Program-made: the position numbers and the translations under genes
Assembly: GCA_964034945.1 (NCBI GenBank)
Contig: OZ035960.1
Location: 105,412,433 to 105,476,432, forward strand
DNA: 64,000 nucleotides
Direction of reading: 5' to 3'
Source of the DNA: Chrysopilus asiliformis
Lineage: Eukaryota > Arthropoda > Insecta > Diptera > Rhagionidae
The notes under the pieces: model-generated
What the model saw: only the letters and a program-made list of their open reading frames with translations
Database searches by the model: none
Told to the model about the DNA's origin: nothing
In this document: positions 35,701 through 50,700 of the stretch, piece by piece
How positions within the stretch are numbered: position 1 is the stretch's first letter
Layout of the letters: each line of letters begins with the position of its first letter

Positions 35701-38700
35701 AGACCAACCGACGTTGGCGTCTTGAAAAGGTGATTTGAATACTTCGAAATTCCATCATCGAATGACCACACCACGCGAGTTTAACACCAAATTAAGCACG
35801 TTTCGCGATTTTTTTTCTTGACGGGAAATAAAATATCTCTAGAAAAAACATCAAATGCAAAACATTAAGAATTTGGTTCGAGAAATCAACATCGATTGCA
35901 AAAAAAAAAAGTTCAGCGAAGATCACCCGCCAAGTAACTCCCTCGCAATGCAATTTGCAACTGTTTCTAGTAAGACGTACCTGGGCTCCAGGTGCCCGTG
36001 GTCTGCCTGAATCACCTTTGTTTACGGTTCGAGTCGAAGTTTAAGTTTGAAGTTGCAATGGAAAGAAAACTCACCACCGCTTCATAGACTTTGCTAAGGA
36101 ACCGAAACATCAGCAGGGAAAGTAGAGGGGGGGAGGAGCGAAACGACCGATAGTTCTTCGGTCGACCAGAGGGACTCTGTGAATCTTGACTTTGGAAGCC
36201 TAGCTGAATCTTTGGCCAATTCTTCTTCAGTGGATCCCCAAGAAACGCTTCAAACTTGGTTTTTCTTCAGGTGAGCGTCGCGTCGATCTTTGTGTTGTTG
36301 CGCGGGTCATACTGAGCGTGGAGGTGGTTTGCGGCTTTCCTCGATTCGTACCACAACGATGAGGGGCAAAGTACAAGTGATGTACAATTCTCGCTCACCT
36401 GAGAGTTACCTGGCCGATGATGATGACGATCGTTTAGAACTCTTTTGTGCGCAATGGGAGAATTTTTTTTTTGCTTCAATTACACCGCACCGGTGCGGTA
36501 ACTCTTCGAATTGTACAATTTTTTTTTAAATATTTTTTGTTGCTTTTTTAATTGTTCACGGTTCGTGGTTATTCTATACTCTTTAGGTGAATCTCGTGAG
36601 GAAGTATTTTTCTTTTTCTGGTTTTCCACTTTTATTTCTTGAACTAAAAGCGATACGGCTGTGAGGGAGTTTTATAGTGCAAGGACAAGAAAAGTGCCTG
36701 ATGTGGCCCTTAGTTCGAATGTTCGAAACAATGTTGCAATGGGCATTCTAGGAGTTTTTTCTAATAGCTCAAAGATAAAGAAAACTGATAGTAAAATGGT
36801 ATGACGTCTTTAAGCTTTGCCAATTAGTTGCATTGAGTTTCAAGGCCTTTTAATCGGTGAGGGAAAGATTAATCTTCCAGGATCAGTGGAATCACTTTGT
36901 TTTAGAACATAAAGTGTGCTCAATGAAAGTAATATGAAATATTAGACATGACGACCTTCCCTCAAGAAAGCTTCAGCCCAACCCCTGACAATTTCAACAT
37001 TACAACTAATTTTGCAGACCTCATACCACTTTTTTTTTTGATTAATTGAGGTTCGAATTACAATCAGTGATATTACAAAATTCCGTTGTTATTTTTGATA
37101 TTGCCCAATTTATTTTTTCGAATGTGTCTATTTAATTTGACATTGAATTATTACTTTTTCTTACTTGAAAACCGGTTCGATATAACCAACCAACTATAAG
37201 TTCAAGTACCAAACCAATTAATTAATGTTTGATCTTCTTTGTCCAATTTGAGAGAAAAGAAACCAATGGATATTAAACAGTATTCAAGAAAAGAAACATA
37301 GAAATTTAGTAAATTTCCGTTTATCAAATTGAATGACCGGGCCGAGTTAAGGTAAGCGAAATATAGATAGGTGTAATCCAAGCCACCAGACCCAGTCATA
37401 GATCGAAGGTCTCCCAAATGCAACAAAGCCAATGGTTAAAGGTAAGTAAATGTGTGTACCTTTAAGCGCAATGAAATGTTTGTAGATTCGAATCTTAGTC
37501 ATTTAGGTAGAGCTGTGTTCAATGCTTACCGCAGATATATTTCTTACAAGTAACTATAATGTCGCTTTGTCCAAGCATTCTACAATTGGATCGAATTGGA
37601 TTCCGCCATTTCAGGTTCATTGTAGGAGTCTGTGGACAACCGAACCGACTTCCATGGGTGCCGGGGGAGTCTGGGAGGATTCAGAAACCATTGAATTAGT
37701 CAGCAGCAGCTACCATAAATGTCGTCTCTTTTGATTTATGGCTGGGAAAATGTTTTCCATTCACCAAAACATTACTAACTTTAGATTAACATAAAATGCT
37801 GAATGTAACCCAGGTGAGTGACTATCGTAGAGTGTGTTCATTGGACCCAGTTTGAAATGTTTTCAAACTTTTAACTCTTAACTATTTTATTCATCGTTCT
37901 TCGGTTTTTATGATTCAGTCTTAAACGATTCTGAACGTTTTTTGTTACTCCAAGATGATAAAATTTAATTGCACCTTTAGCGCATCTTTTGCTTAATGCA
38001 TTCTTATCTCTTCTACTTTAACTATCGACCTCAATTAGGAATAGTTAACACGATCGTGCCTTTTATAGCTTAAGCATATCTAATTTAATATCTTGCCGTT
38101 TTTATAACAAATAACTTATTTTTATCAGGGATGAAAAACGGAAAAGAAAATTCGTAACGTTACACATTTCGGCACTCTAAACACTTTTACACTTGGAGTG
38201 TAAATTTACTTCACTTTATGCGTAAAATTACTTCCTTAAATGAAGTAAATTTACATTTTAACTTTTGCGTAATATAAAACATATTTATTATTAAACAAAT
38301 GTTGAATTATACACAGAAAATGTTGGATTTTCAACAAAAAGGTTTAACATTCAACAAAATTGTTTAATTTTCAACAAAAATTGTTAAATTTTCAACAAAT
38401 ATTGTTTAGTTTTCAAGAAAAAACGGTCAAGATTTGATCCAATGGCGCAATTCTCGGATACGTGAAGTTAGAGGTCGAACTAAGATCAAGGCAGAACATT
38501 TAAACTAATAAATAAATATCTGATGTCAACATTACATGATTTTCTTATAAAAAATCTATGTTCCTGCGCAATTTGCACTATAACCTGGCACGGAAAATAT
38601 TAGTTTATATAAAAATATGAAATTTTGCTTCACAAAATCTGAAATATCTCGCTAACGGTAAGAGATATAGATTTACTATAAAAGGAGAAGCTGTAGAAAA

Positions 38701-41700
38701 TTTTAATATCTTTAATTCTTCCTTTGACTTTTTTCTCAAGTTTGCTAGCGATTCGCCACAAAACACTGATTTTTTACATTTTAATGAAAATACTTGAATA
38801 ACGGTAAAAGATAACGGATAATACTAAAAGGCAAAATTGTATTCAAAATTTGAAAAGTTATTTTATGGGTGGCCATACTTTTTTTTAGCCCAATCCGGGA
38901 CAAGATGAGTAACAAATTTTATATGGAAAATAAAACGTGATTAAGATTAAAATCAAGGGAAAAAATCATTAATGTGCGCCGCAGGCGAAATTTTTTGAGC
39001 AGAATGCGGCCCAGTTATTAAAATCAAGAGATACACAATTCCAAGCAAATATTAACTTAAATTTTTGCGCTGTTTTATAGATAGTCGAAACGGAAATTGT
39101 AAATAAAAATAGCAAGAAAAATACGTCGCAGGCCACATTTTTTGAAATAATGCATCTTTTGTGGAAAATTGTTGAAAAAATGTGCCGCAGGCGAAAGAAC
39201 AGTACTTTGAAGCAATCTCCACCCGAAATAGAGTACGTTATGCATATTCAGTGATCGTTTTTTCTAGTGTTTAAAAAATATTTACACTAATTTAAAAAAT
39301 CCGGGACGAAAATTTTGTTTCCGAGAAGCTGCGACAAACAAAATTTTGTTTCCGTATGTTCCGGGAGGTGTGGTCACTCTATTTACGGAAATAAATATCA
39401 TGCAATGAGCTTTTTTAATTTAGATGTTTTCAAAGTAGTTTAAAGTCGCCCCCTGCCATGGATGGGAATACTTTTTGTTAAAAAATTCGTTTATCACATG
39501 CTACACCTTTCGAATTACATTTTTGTACCAGATGGAATTTATTTTCATTACAAATTTGGTTGCAAAGAACTTGGATGACCATTGGGAAGTAGTTTGTACC
39601 CAACCCACAGTGGGACGACAAAAATGGTATCACTGTTGTCCATTGTAAAATTAAGTCGTTTTAAATCGCAAAATGAGTCATTAAGCGATGAGTCTTTACC
39701 AACTTACGATTTACCTGGAGGTTTTTTTAATTCTACAACAACCCCTTAAAATGATGTGAAAGGACGGTAATGAATGTTCCATTGAACGTCAGTAAAAAAA
39801 ATAATAATTCAATGCAGCAGCAGATAATAAATTTAGTTAAAATTTATGACCAGAAGTTAAATGAAATTAACGCGAAAAATGAACTTTTACGCTTTAAAAC
39901 GAAAATTAAAATCATTGTTACACAAAAGGGCACTGAAATTTAATCACGAAAATGGAAGAGGCACCTCTGAGAAGAATTACATTTCCCTCTGTAAAACTAA
40001 TTTGCACAAAATGCGAGCAATTTAGCGATTTTGTTGAACATAAAACCAATTGGCTTCAATTAGTTTCACACGTTTGCGAAAATCTTACGTGAATTTTTTA
40101 CACGTAAAAATAGTGAATGCAGATTACTTTTTTGTCAGTTTGGGTTAATAAAGTGTGACTAAAATTATGTTGATCCATTCAACAAACTTTAAAGAGCGAC
40201 ACGGGAAATTACCACAAATTGCAAGCGTTGTGAGATCTTCGTACTATAGAAATTAGGATCGAAACACATACGGACAATGACTTTGTCTGTTTTTTCGGCC
40301 GACATGTTCAATTTTTAAATGTACCAAAAAAGTTTTCTGTAATTTGAAAACAACAACTTAATTTATTTTGAAATTAAAAAGGTTTAAAAGCGTTCGAAAA
40401 GCTTTCAAAAAGCTATCGATTAAAAAACTGCAAATTGTAAAGTATCTAAACTTTTAGAAAAAGTCGTACACTTAGAAAAATAGATAGGGTATTCACAGTC
40501 CTCTTTTAATTTTGGGTATTCGGTATTTTCGGTAATATTAAAAGACTGAAAATATTCTGCTGTGAACATCTCACAGCACAGATTTGAGAACAGCGCTTTT
40601 ATTGGATACGTGACCAAATCATGAACTGCGAATTTGATTGTAAAATATGTCACATACCTTTAAATCCATATTTGATGTATTCTTTTGAATTTCTATTGTG
40701 GCAACGGCTATCAAAATTGAAAAAATTTGCAGTCCGATGAGATAACCAGCGAAAAAATTTGACAACTAAAACATTACTAGCGCCACTCGCGGTTGATTCT
40801 TGATACCGAATAACCGGGCCGGAAAACGCGACTCAAGGCATGTCTACAATTACCGAATCCGGTAATTCATTTTTACATGAACCAAATTACCGTCTCGGCA
40901 ACAATCTGTTACCGTCTCGGTAACAATCTCGGTAATTCAATTTGACTGAATTACCGAGCGGTAAAATTACTCGCAATTTAAAAGAGGACTGTGAATACCC
41001 TTAGAGTAGACTCGCGTACGGCGTAATTGGCTTCCTACAAAAAATTTTAGCCTATGCTAGGCGCACGTTCACCTGCGTTAGGAAAAATAAAAATGTGTCA
41101 ACATCAGAATTTAAACCTGCAGCAAGTAAAGTAGGGCGTAAGGAGCTGCATGGGTTGACCAGAAATAGTATAAAAATGGGACGTTTTGACGTTTTTAAAA
41201 TCCATATAAAAATTTTGGAAAAGTTTGCGAGCTAGATGGAAAGGGAAGGGGAGAGGGGTTTCCAAAAACCTAAAATCTATGTGACGTATTATATGGACAG
41301 CCACTCTTCATAGTTTTACCTGTATTACAGGTATTACCTTATAGTTTTACATTCGTTCCAACATTTGTAAGGTTTTTGTTACAAACTACCAACACAAGAA
41401 GCTGTGTCATTTAATCCGACGATGATAGTACCAAAAATTAGCAGCTATCAATGCCAATTTTGGAAAAGATAGTTGCGTTAACCTCTACTCCTGTCGTGTT
41501 TTATCACTAGACCACTTTGCCACGCTATGCTACTTAGGTGGGTTTTTTTTTAAATCATGGGTACGCACCGGCTTGAGACCTCTAGTGTGATTCCTTACAA
41601 TATATGCAATGGAACTGTTTACATTGATTTTCACCTTAAAATCTTTATCTTGCCCCAGAATTTGTCTTTACATGCGACTCACTTTAAACATTGTACCGAA

Positions 41701-44700
41701 TCTACGTCAAGCAAAGGTAACGCATAGTTCGTAAGAAACGTCTGGGAAAATTCAAAATAGTCGTGAATGAATGGCGGAGTGTCACAAACGAGCAACAATG
41801 AATGGCTGAACAAGATTGACATTTTGATAGCAACGACAGTTAAGATACATTCCGAAGGCAGACAATATTGTTAAAAAGCGTTTTCGATTGCTATTGGAGA
41901 CCAAAAATGTCTCTTCGGGACGGCTTTGATGTTGAAGCGAAAGCCATCAAACTATCTTTAGTTGTTGATTTTCCTTGGAAACATATCGATTGACGGTGAT
42001 TGGTGCAGCATGAAAAGACGTTGAAAATATAATCCTCAGATTCTCTAATCTCTTTTCAGTGCTGATAATATTGTGATTCAAATATATGACTTGCCATAAT
42101 GTTGAATTTAACACCTTGCCAACAACAAAAGCTTAAGAAATCGGGGTTCCATTAGCGGCTTGGTTGACACGAAAAACTTGTTAAGTAGCGTTTCTGTGTG
42201 GTCTAATTAGAAACCTCCCGAACGAAGGCATTAAAAAATGTAGACGAATATTGTACGGCCAAGAGGTGTCACAATGTGCTAAATAGGCTATAATTTATAG
42301 CAATTGTTGAAAGGGAAACATAACCGGTATGCTGCATTCGGAAATATAAAACAAATGGTTTCAAAAATCAAACAACTCGGACCAGGCGATCCAGCAAGTT
42401 TTAAGGTGAGGAATGGGGGGTGGGGCGATTTTATAATAATTCAATATATATAAATATATATTTGAAACTCGTGAGATTTTAAATTACCTGGAAATGTTGT
42501 TAATAATAGCGATCTAACGGTCTACTGAACCAACGACGACGACAGCTATTGATAAATTTCAACAGAGAGCTAAAGAAAATCTAATAGAAAATGCATTCAG
42601 TTTTAGTCATCCGACGATGGCTTACTTAGGTTTCCAATTTAATAAATAAAGTAACAAAAATGTCCACCACAATCCGTTGAAATGTTTTCGAAATGAATGG
42701 CATCAAAATAGTCAATGACCACAGCACGATTATTGTGAGAATTTGAATTCTTCCCCTTTACAAATTTATCAACAGATTTTTTTTATGAAATTTAAACTTT
42801 ATTTAGACTTAAGAAGGTTTAGTAAGAGCTAAATCTGCTAAGTGTAATACAGAGCTGCAAAACTCAATTACTTCAAAGGGCAACATTGAATTTTCTACAC
42901 CAAACCGCGGGCCGCATCACAAAAAAAATTACGGTAACAGCTATTTAATATTAGTAATGAAATTTAACTTAAAAATTTACATAATAACAAAACATAATCG
43001 AAAATAATGCGCCGCAGGTGAAAAATGTTGACTGACAGGTGCAAATTTTTGACAATGTGTGGATAAAAACGGGAAAACAGATGCACTACAAAACTAATTG
43101 TTTTTAGAAATTTTGTATCTCAATAAAGAAACGCCCCTTATCTACGCCCCTGCTGCTGTCACCTCAGTGTCATTTAACACTTTTTCGAGGAAAAACTTAC
43201 GTGTGTAGCATGTGGGCTGCCGTGTGACCCACCGGTGGCTCACATGTTTGCTGTATCAGCACATCGGCACATTTTACACAGAATTAAATATGACACGATA
43301 TTGACAGTTACGCACTTAAGTAATAATTTTATTTTTATATAAAACATGTTAAAAGTAGGGACCACTTTGTTATAGGGCAACATTTAGTACTATTACTGCC
43401 ATCTAATTGAGCTTTTTATTATAGTTATCGATTCGAATCAGAAAAATTTTCGCCTGCGGCGCAGATCGTTCACCTTTGATCTCTTATCAATTTATTAGTG
43501 TGGTTTTCGAACATAATCTTATAATTTTAAATAAGTATATTTTTGCGATACAGTTTATGCCAACATTCTGTATATAATAAGTGAGAGAAAATGAACTCGG
43601 TAGGGCGTACGCCAGCAAAAAAGGTTGGGAAACATTGGACTAGACAGTAGAATATTTGGGTAAATTAATTGTGGGATAGTTTAATTTGAATATTTTGTAT
43701 TACGCAGCCTTAATCATACTAATATTTAAAAATGAGTTGGTGTCTGTCTGTCTCTCTGTCTGTCTGTCTGTCTGTTCCTCTTTCACGCAAAAACGGCTGA
43801 ACCGATTGACTTGAAATTTGGCATGAGTGTCTGTGGTAGTTCTGGTTCCAACATAGGTATACGGAAAAGTAGCGCGAGGGGTGGAGGGGGTAAAGTGATT
43901 TCGAAACTTAGTTTTTGCGCTATGTTACTCTTTCGCGGGGAAACTACTGAATCGATTGGCCTGAAATTTGGCATAGATGTTCGTCGGAGTCCGGCCCCAA
44001 CATAGACCCATTAAAAAGTAGCCCGAGGGGTGGGGGAGTAAGGGGAGGGGGTAAAGTTATCTCGAAATTTAGTTTTCCCTCTGTGTTACTCTTTCGCGGG
44101 AAACTACTGAACCGATTGGCTTGAAATTTGGCATAGATGTTCGTCGGGGGTCCGGCCCCAACATAGATCCATTAAAAAGTAGCCCGAGAGGTGGGGGAGT
44201 AAGGGGAGCGGATAAAGTGATCTCGAAACTTAGCTCTGCCTCTATGTTACTCTTTCGCGGAGAAACTACCGAGCCGATTGGCCTGAAGTTTAGCTCCAAC
44301 ATAGACCACCAGAAAAAATTTTTTTTTTAAAACTGAACCCGGCAACGACGGGTATGCAAGCTAATGACATATAAAATGAAGCAAAAGGATTTACTGACTC
44401 TACAGTGAACAAACGAAGCTCTTGAATATCTCTCTTTACTAACTAGAGTCTGGCCAATCCTTAATCTTCTTCGAATATGGACTCTTCGAATTCGTGTGTA
44501 TCGTGAGGAATTTTTATACTCTATATGAGAATCATATAGAAGTATATTAGATTTAGTATATCGTTTGTAACGCATCGAACCAATCGTCGGACACAAAAAG
44601 GAACTCCACCATACAATTGAAATACTTCTTTCCTGTTTTCTCAAAAACTGTGCATCGTATCGAAAAATTTATTAGGATGAAATGTGTTTAGAATATGATT

Positions 44701-47700
44701 TTACATAACTTATCTATACATCAAAATCCAGTTGGACCTCTCCTTCCCTCCTCTCCCATACAAATTGAATAATTTTTTTCTATTTTTGTTGGAAACGGTG
44801 AATCGTATTGAAAAATTTATAAAGGAAAATCTGTTTAGAATATGATTTTATATAACCATTCCATACATCAAAATCCAATTGGACCACCCCAATTAGTTTC
44901 CCACTTTCCTATACAAATGGATTTTTTAAAAAAGCATTTTGTCTGTCATCATAAAGTATTTGACGATTGGCCCCTGGCAATTGTGATCTTCTTATGTTTT
45001 ATTTTTACGTTCTGGGGAATATGATATCTACCGTCAATTATTGAAAATGTGGCATTTTATCAAATTCTTTAAAAAATCCTTCAAAAAAACCCAATAATTT
45101 CATAAATAATCTCTATAGTTTCATTCATCTCTAAATTTCTTCAAATAATCTCTAAAAGTCTTTTAAAAATCCTTAAAAATCTTAATAGTATTCCCAATAA
45201 TCTACATCAAATAATCCCAATAATCTGCATCAAAAACACTAAAGTTTATCGAGGTGTACAAAAAAGTGACTAGTTTTTTGACGAAACCCCTTGACGAAAA
45301 CTTGATTTTTTCAATTTTACATAAGGCGTTCGAAATGCCCTCCATTTTGCATCCCCGATGAGGGCAATCCGAACACATTATGGAAAAAAATAATAAAATA
45401 CAACTCTTATCAAATTTTATTAATATCTCGACAACGATTATTTTTTCGAAAAAACTCTTCCATACAAAAGTTGTCTATTTTCTTGAGTGCTATCGAATGG
45501 CTATGTCAGAAATTTAGTTTTCGTTTTAAAAGATTGCAACTTTGGATTTTAACCCAAACCCAAGGTCATTTGAGGTCATAGGAGAATTTTTTTTTTTCTG
45601 ATTCGGAACAACTTTTATATTTAGTGTTTTGTCCTATCCCTCACCGTTTCCGAGATAAACGCGATGAACTTTTTAAATGATTAACCCTGAGTAAGAAATG
45701 TGAAAAAGAAAATTTTTAGTTCGATGAATAGAAAAAATTACATAAAAACATAACGCACAAATCATAATTTCAAACAAATTCAGAGTAATTTTTCTATAAA
45801 TTTTTTCAACTTTACAAAAGAATACTTTAACAAAAACATTCTGTTTACAAAAAATTACAAATTTTATCCAAAAGCTTTTCAAAAATAAAAACTAATCACT
45901 GGCGATAACTGATAAGAAATAACTGATAAGAAGAGGCGTTTTAGTATCATAATTGTAGAAAAGAATTTTTGAATAATGGAAAATTACGATAATTGTCAAA
46001 AAAATCGCACAACTATTTATCATATAAAATTATTAACTTATTCTAGAAACCATTAATAACTTGTCGACATAATTTTGAAAAATCTTTCGGCGAAACCACG
46101 TGTAACTCAGAAGACATAATAATTGACATATGTCGAAAAGAGTTATGTGGGTCAGCACCTAATTAATTGCGTGAGAACCACCAAAACAAGTTATCCAATG
46201 CACACCTGAGAAATCTCATATTAACGCGGATAATTTGGTCCAAGGAATCAGTTATTCATACATAAAGTCATGCAGTCCGCTGCCGTCTTAAAATACCTGT
46301 ACGCGTCACCTTAATCCGTCCATAGAATACATATAACACGACGCCCAGTGGCCCAATAATGTTCCAATGTTTTAATTTTTCAATGCTTCAATGTTCGAAT
46401 AGTGGCGTTGGTGTGTTACACATTTTATTGCCAATGTAAATTGCTTCTGACTCCGTTGTCAAGTTTATTTATTGCAGAAAATTTGTTGCTTTCGAATTAC
46501 GAAATAAAATAATCGCAACAATGACTGCATGGAAATATCGGATTGCCGCGGGGAAATTTCTTAGACTTTCGGACACCTGGGATTGATTTATTAAGATAAA
46601 TATGTCTCTATCTATAAGAGATACACTTTTGTCTAATAATAATTTAATAATAGCAATTGTAATATACAGACTATCAATGATTTCTCACTGTTGGATATCA
46701 GAAATAAGTGTATCAAGGTCTTTGCCTCATTGAGACAAGATTCTAATCATAAGATCTGTTATTCAAAATTTAATTTTTACAATTGCCATTCAGATACAAT
46801 CGAGATAATGCGCAAAAATTGTATTCAAAGATAAATGCATTGATTGTTCTGATGTGTTTTTTTACGAAACTAAAGAAATTGCAAATTCAAAGAATTGCAA
46901 ATTTGTCACCAGTAAAAATTTTTTATATTTACATGCTTAAAAGAAATTAATCTAATTTTCTTAAAGATCATAATTTTTTCAAAGATTAATTTGAAATTAA
47001 TTCATCAAAAATCGCAATAATTATTTACATCCGCAATTGGTATCATTGGTATAGAAAAATACTCTTTATTCTCATGACATTAGGCATATTACGTTCAGCA
47101 TACTTTCAGCTTGCATTATCCGAAATGCAAACCAGAGGCCCTATCATCAAACCCGATACGGTTGGTTCGATTCGTAAATTTAATGTTGTTGATAGTGTTT
47201 TATACCAACAATAACCTATCGTATATCGTTTTCGGTGATAGGGTCCCAGACTACTTTGCTTAACTACGGTAAATTTTGAAAATTATTTTTGACTTACCTT
47301 TTCGTGACTTTCCTCAAGTTCTAGAATTCGAAACTCGAGAAGTTCATTTTGTTCGCGTAGCTCGTGAATTTCCTTGACAAAATTATCCTCTTTGTGTTCG
47401 AGATACTGAATTCTCTCCATTTGTTGCTGAATTCTTGGATTATCCTTTTCACGTAGCTAAAACAGTTACAAGAAATTACTTTCACAATCTTCTTATAATA
47501 TTTGTACAAAAGTTACCTTTATTGCAGCCTTTTCTAATTCTAAAATTTGTTGTTTAGCCAATTGGAGTTCTTTTTTTACATTTTCACTTTCTCTCAGTAG
47601 CGACTCATTCTCATTTTGGAGATTCGTGATCTCTTTTGTGTAATTTTTCACCTAAAATTGAAGAATTGATGAGTTATTGTTAGAATTTTATAAAAAATAG

Positions 47701-50700
47701 GGAAGTTTGTTTTTAGAAATATGAACAATTTTTTCAAATTTTTGGTAAAAAAAAATCTGCTCCGTTTTTTGGGAGTGCTGTATAATTTGAAATTTAATTC
47801 AATTGTCTAATTTCATCAGTTTCAAAAAATATTTAATCATATTTTGATTCTAAATCGGACTTTGTTCTGGCCACATTCACTCTATTTGTGGAGATACGAA
47901 AAAGAAGATTTTTTAAATAACTTTTTTTTGGTGTCGAAAATATTTTCTTTTTGGTATCTCCAGATGTAGAGTTAATCTGACGAAAGCAAAGTCAGACTCA
48001 GAATCAGCGACGTCAAAAATAACCTAAAATTCAATATTTTTGATATTCACACAAAAATAATGTCGTTTTTGTTGGGCAAATTTTTGTTAATGAACAAAAC
48101 TTTTGTACCATTTTTTTTTCTTTTAATTTCTTTAGTGATTTGTTAACTTAAGAATTACTATTTTAGTTTTTTTTATTTGTATTTTCTTTTTGTTAAGTTT
48201 TATTAATTTTTTCATAGAATTTTTTTTATGAAAATTGAATTGAATTACTTTGTGATAAATACACTATTATTAAAGTGCATTTTTTTAGTTTTCAGTTTCA
48301 ATCAGGGTATTCACAGTCGTCTTTTAAATTGCGGGTAAATTTACCGTAAAATTTAACAGATTTTTACCGAGACGGTAATTTGGTTCATGTAAAAATGAAT
48401 TACCGGATTCGGTAATTGTAGACATGCCTTGAGTCGTGTTTTCCGGCCCGGTTATTCGGTATCAAGAATCAACCGCGAGTGGCGCTAGTAATGTTTTTAG
48501 TTGTCGCTGGTTTTTTGTTAATTTCATCGGACTGCAATTTTTTTCAATTTTGATAGCCGTTGCCACAATAGAAATTCAAAAGAATACATCAAACATGGAT
48601 TTAAAAGTATGTGACATATTTTACAATCAAATTCGCAGTTCATGATTTGGTCACGTATCAAATAAAAGCGCTGTTCTCAAATCTGTGCTGTGGGATGTTC
48701 ACAGCAGAATATTTTCAGTCTTTTAATATTACCGAAAATACCGAATACCGAAAATTAAAAGAGGATTGTGAATACCCTCAATGTGTAATGAAATAATAAC
48801 GTTATAACGTAACGAAACAGAGTCCAACTCAATTCTCATTTTTTTTTTGGGAAATCAGCCGATTGTGAAATACTGGTAAATTATAATAATTACGCAATGA
48901 TAATAAATACATAAAAATATTTGATGTGACCAGCACATTACTTTCTTATACAAAAAGTACGATCCCCTGACAAATTTGTTTCAAAGAGACTACTAATTAG
49001 CGATATATAAAAAAGGTTAAAAAGAAAATATTTTGTACTTCCATTGTATTTTAAAAATGTGATATTTAAAAAAAATTATTTAAATAATTTTAGAGCTAAA
49101 TTTATTAAAATTTACATAACTTTTTTAGATAATAAATAGGTTAATTGTATAGTTTTAAAACGATAAATTTTAGATGAGAAAGACATTTTAAACTAAATAT
49201 TTGAGAGGAAAGTTTTGTGTTTTTTTTTTAATTTTCTGAGAACGGTAATAAAGCTCACGTTACTTTTCTAAAAGTTGGTATAAAACTATTATTTTGGTAA
49301 AACGTATCCACAAAATATTTAAAGTCGCAAAATTAAGAATGAGTTATATTAAATACATAAAAAAATGGTATGGGAGGTATCCGTTATAGCTAACGGTACT
49401 TTTCCAAAATTTGATAGTAAACTACGATTACGGTAAAACTCAGCCACAAAAAATTTCAAGTCGATAGCTCAACACATTCTTGAGTTAGACTGGATACGTT
49501 GAAAATTTTGTATGGGAAGTATCCGTTATCGCTAACGGTACTTTCCCAAAAGTTGATAGAGAACTACGATTTTGGTAAAACTGATATCAAAAAAATATCA
49601 AGTCACTACCTCAGCGCATTTTTGAGTTATAATGAATAGAAAATGTGGACAGAACGACAGACCGACAGACAGATGCACGGACACTTTTGAAATAGGGCTC
49701 CAATCGACCCGGGGGTGGCCGGAAATCCGTTTTAGGCAAAAATAAGAGGTCGAATTTTTTCATGAATATAATACTTTATTATACTTTGTATAAGAAAGTA
49801 AAAAGTCCAGTATATTAAAATTGGTCCGTGATCCAAATTACCAATAAATGGATTTCCTTGTTAACAAAAGTACTGAAAAATTAAATATATTCGTAATAGC
49901 TGTACTTAAAAATATAAGATTTATCGAAATGATTTTAAAAACATTACTAAACGATTTCCAGTTTTACGGGTACCTCTGTACTGTGCTGTTATGAAGCTTT
50001 TGTGGTTCTTAACAATTTTTGTCTTCAATTTGCGAATCGCTCAGGTATATTATATTTGATTAAAATTCTTATCAAAACTTCTATTTTGCTACTTTCAGCT
50101 TCGCTATTGTTGCACTATAGAAAAGATAACAAACTGGAACGATGAAAAGTTTTTTTCTTATCGTGCATTTAAAAGTTTTCATCCAAACTTTCCTTGTATT
50201 ACGATACTTATGAACCTTAAACAGATGGTAGATCGAAATGTAGAAATGCACGTAGACTTAAAAATAACTACAAAAACTACAACTTTTACGGCATTCAATA
50301 CGAGCGTGGACTGGTGTAAACTGTTTGAAAAGGGATCCTCATCCATTTACAACAACATTTTTCAAACTTTTATTTTAAATTTTATTCAAAATTCAACCAC
50401 TTGGCCACTTCATTGCCCTATGATGATTGTATGATTTTTTTTAAATTTCATACGATAAGAATTATTTGAAATTTTATTTTATTTTCAGGGTAATTACTCT
50501 CTGACAAATTACTCGTTTAATACTGATATTTTTCCATCAATTGTTGAGAGTCCAAAATTTTTTGTATTGCATTATTTAAAATTCGACAACATAATGCGAT
50601 CAAAAATTACTTTCCAGGGTAGTTGTCGGCGATTAAAGAAGACAATTAATTTTTGCAATGCACCAAAAAATTAAAACCGGTAATGTTTTATGCTTTCGAT

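Noticed and set aside
40420..40653. 77-codon frame MTYFTIKFAVHD.. (also 48611-48796)
   Set aside because: It runs into the terminal inverted repeat of a transposon and is present only because the two copies are related.
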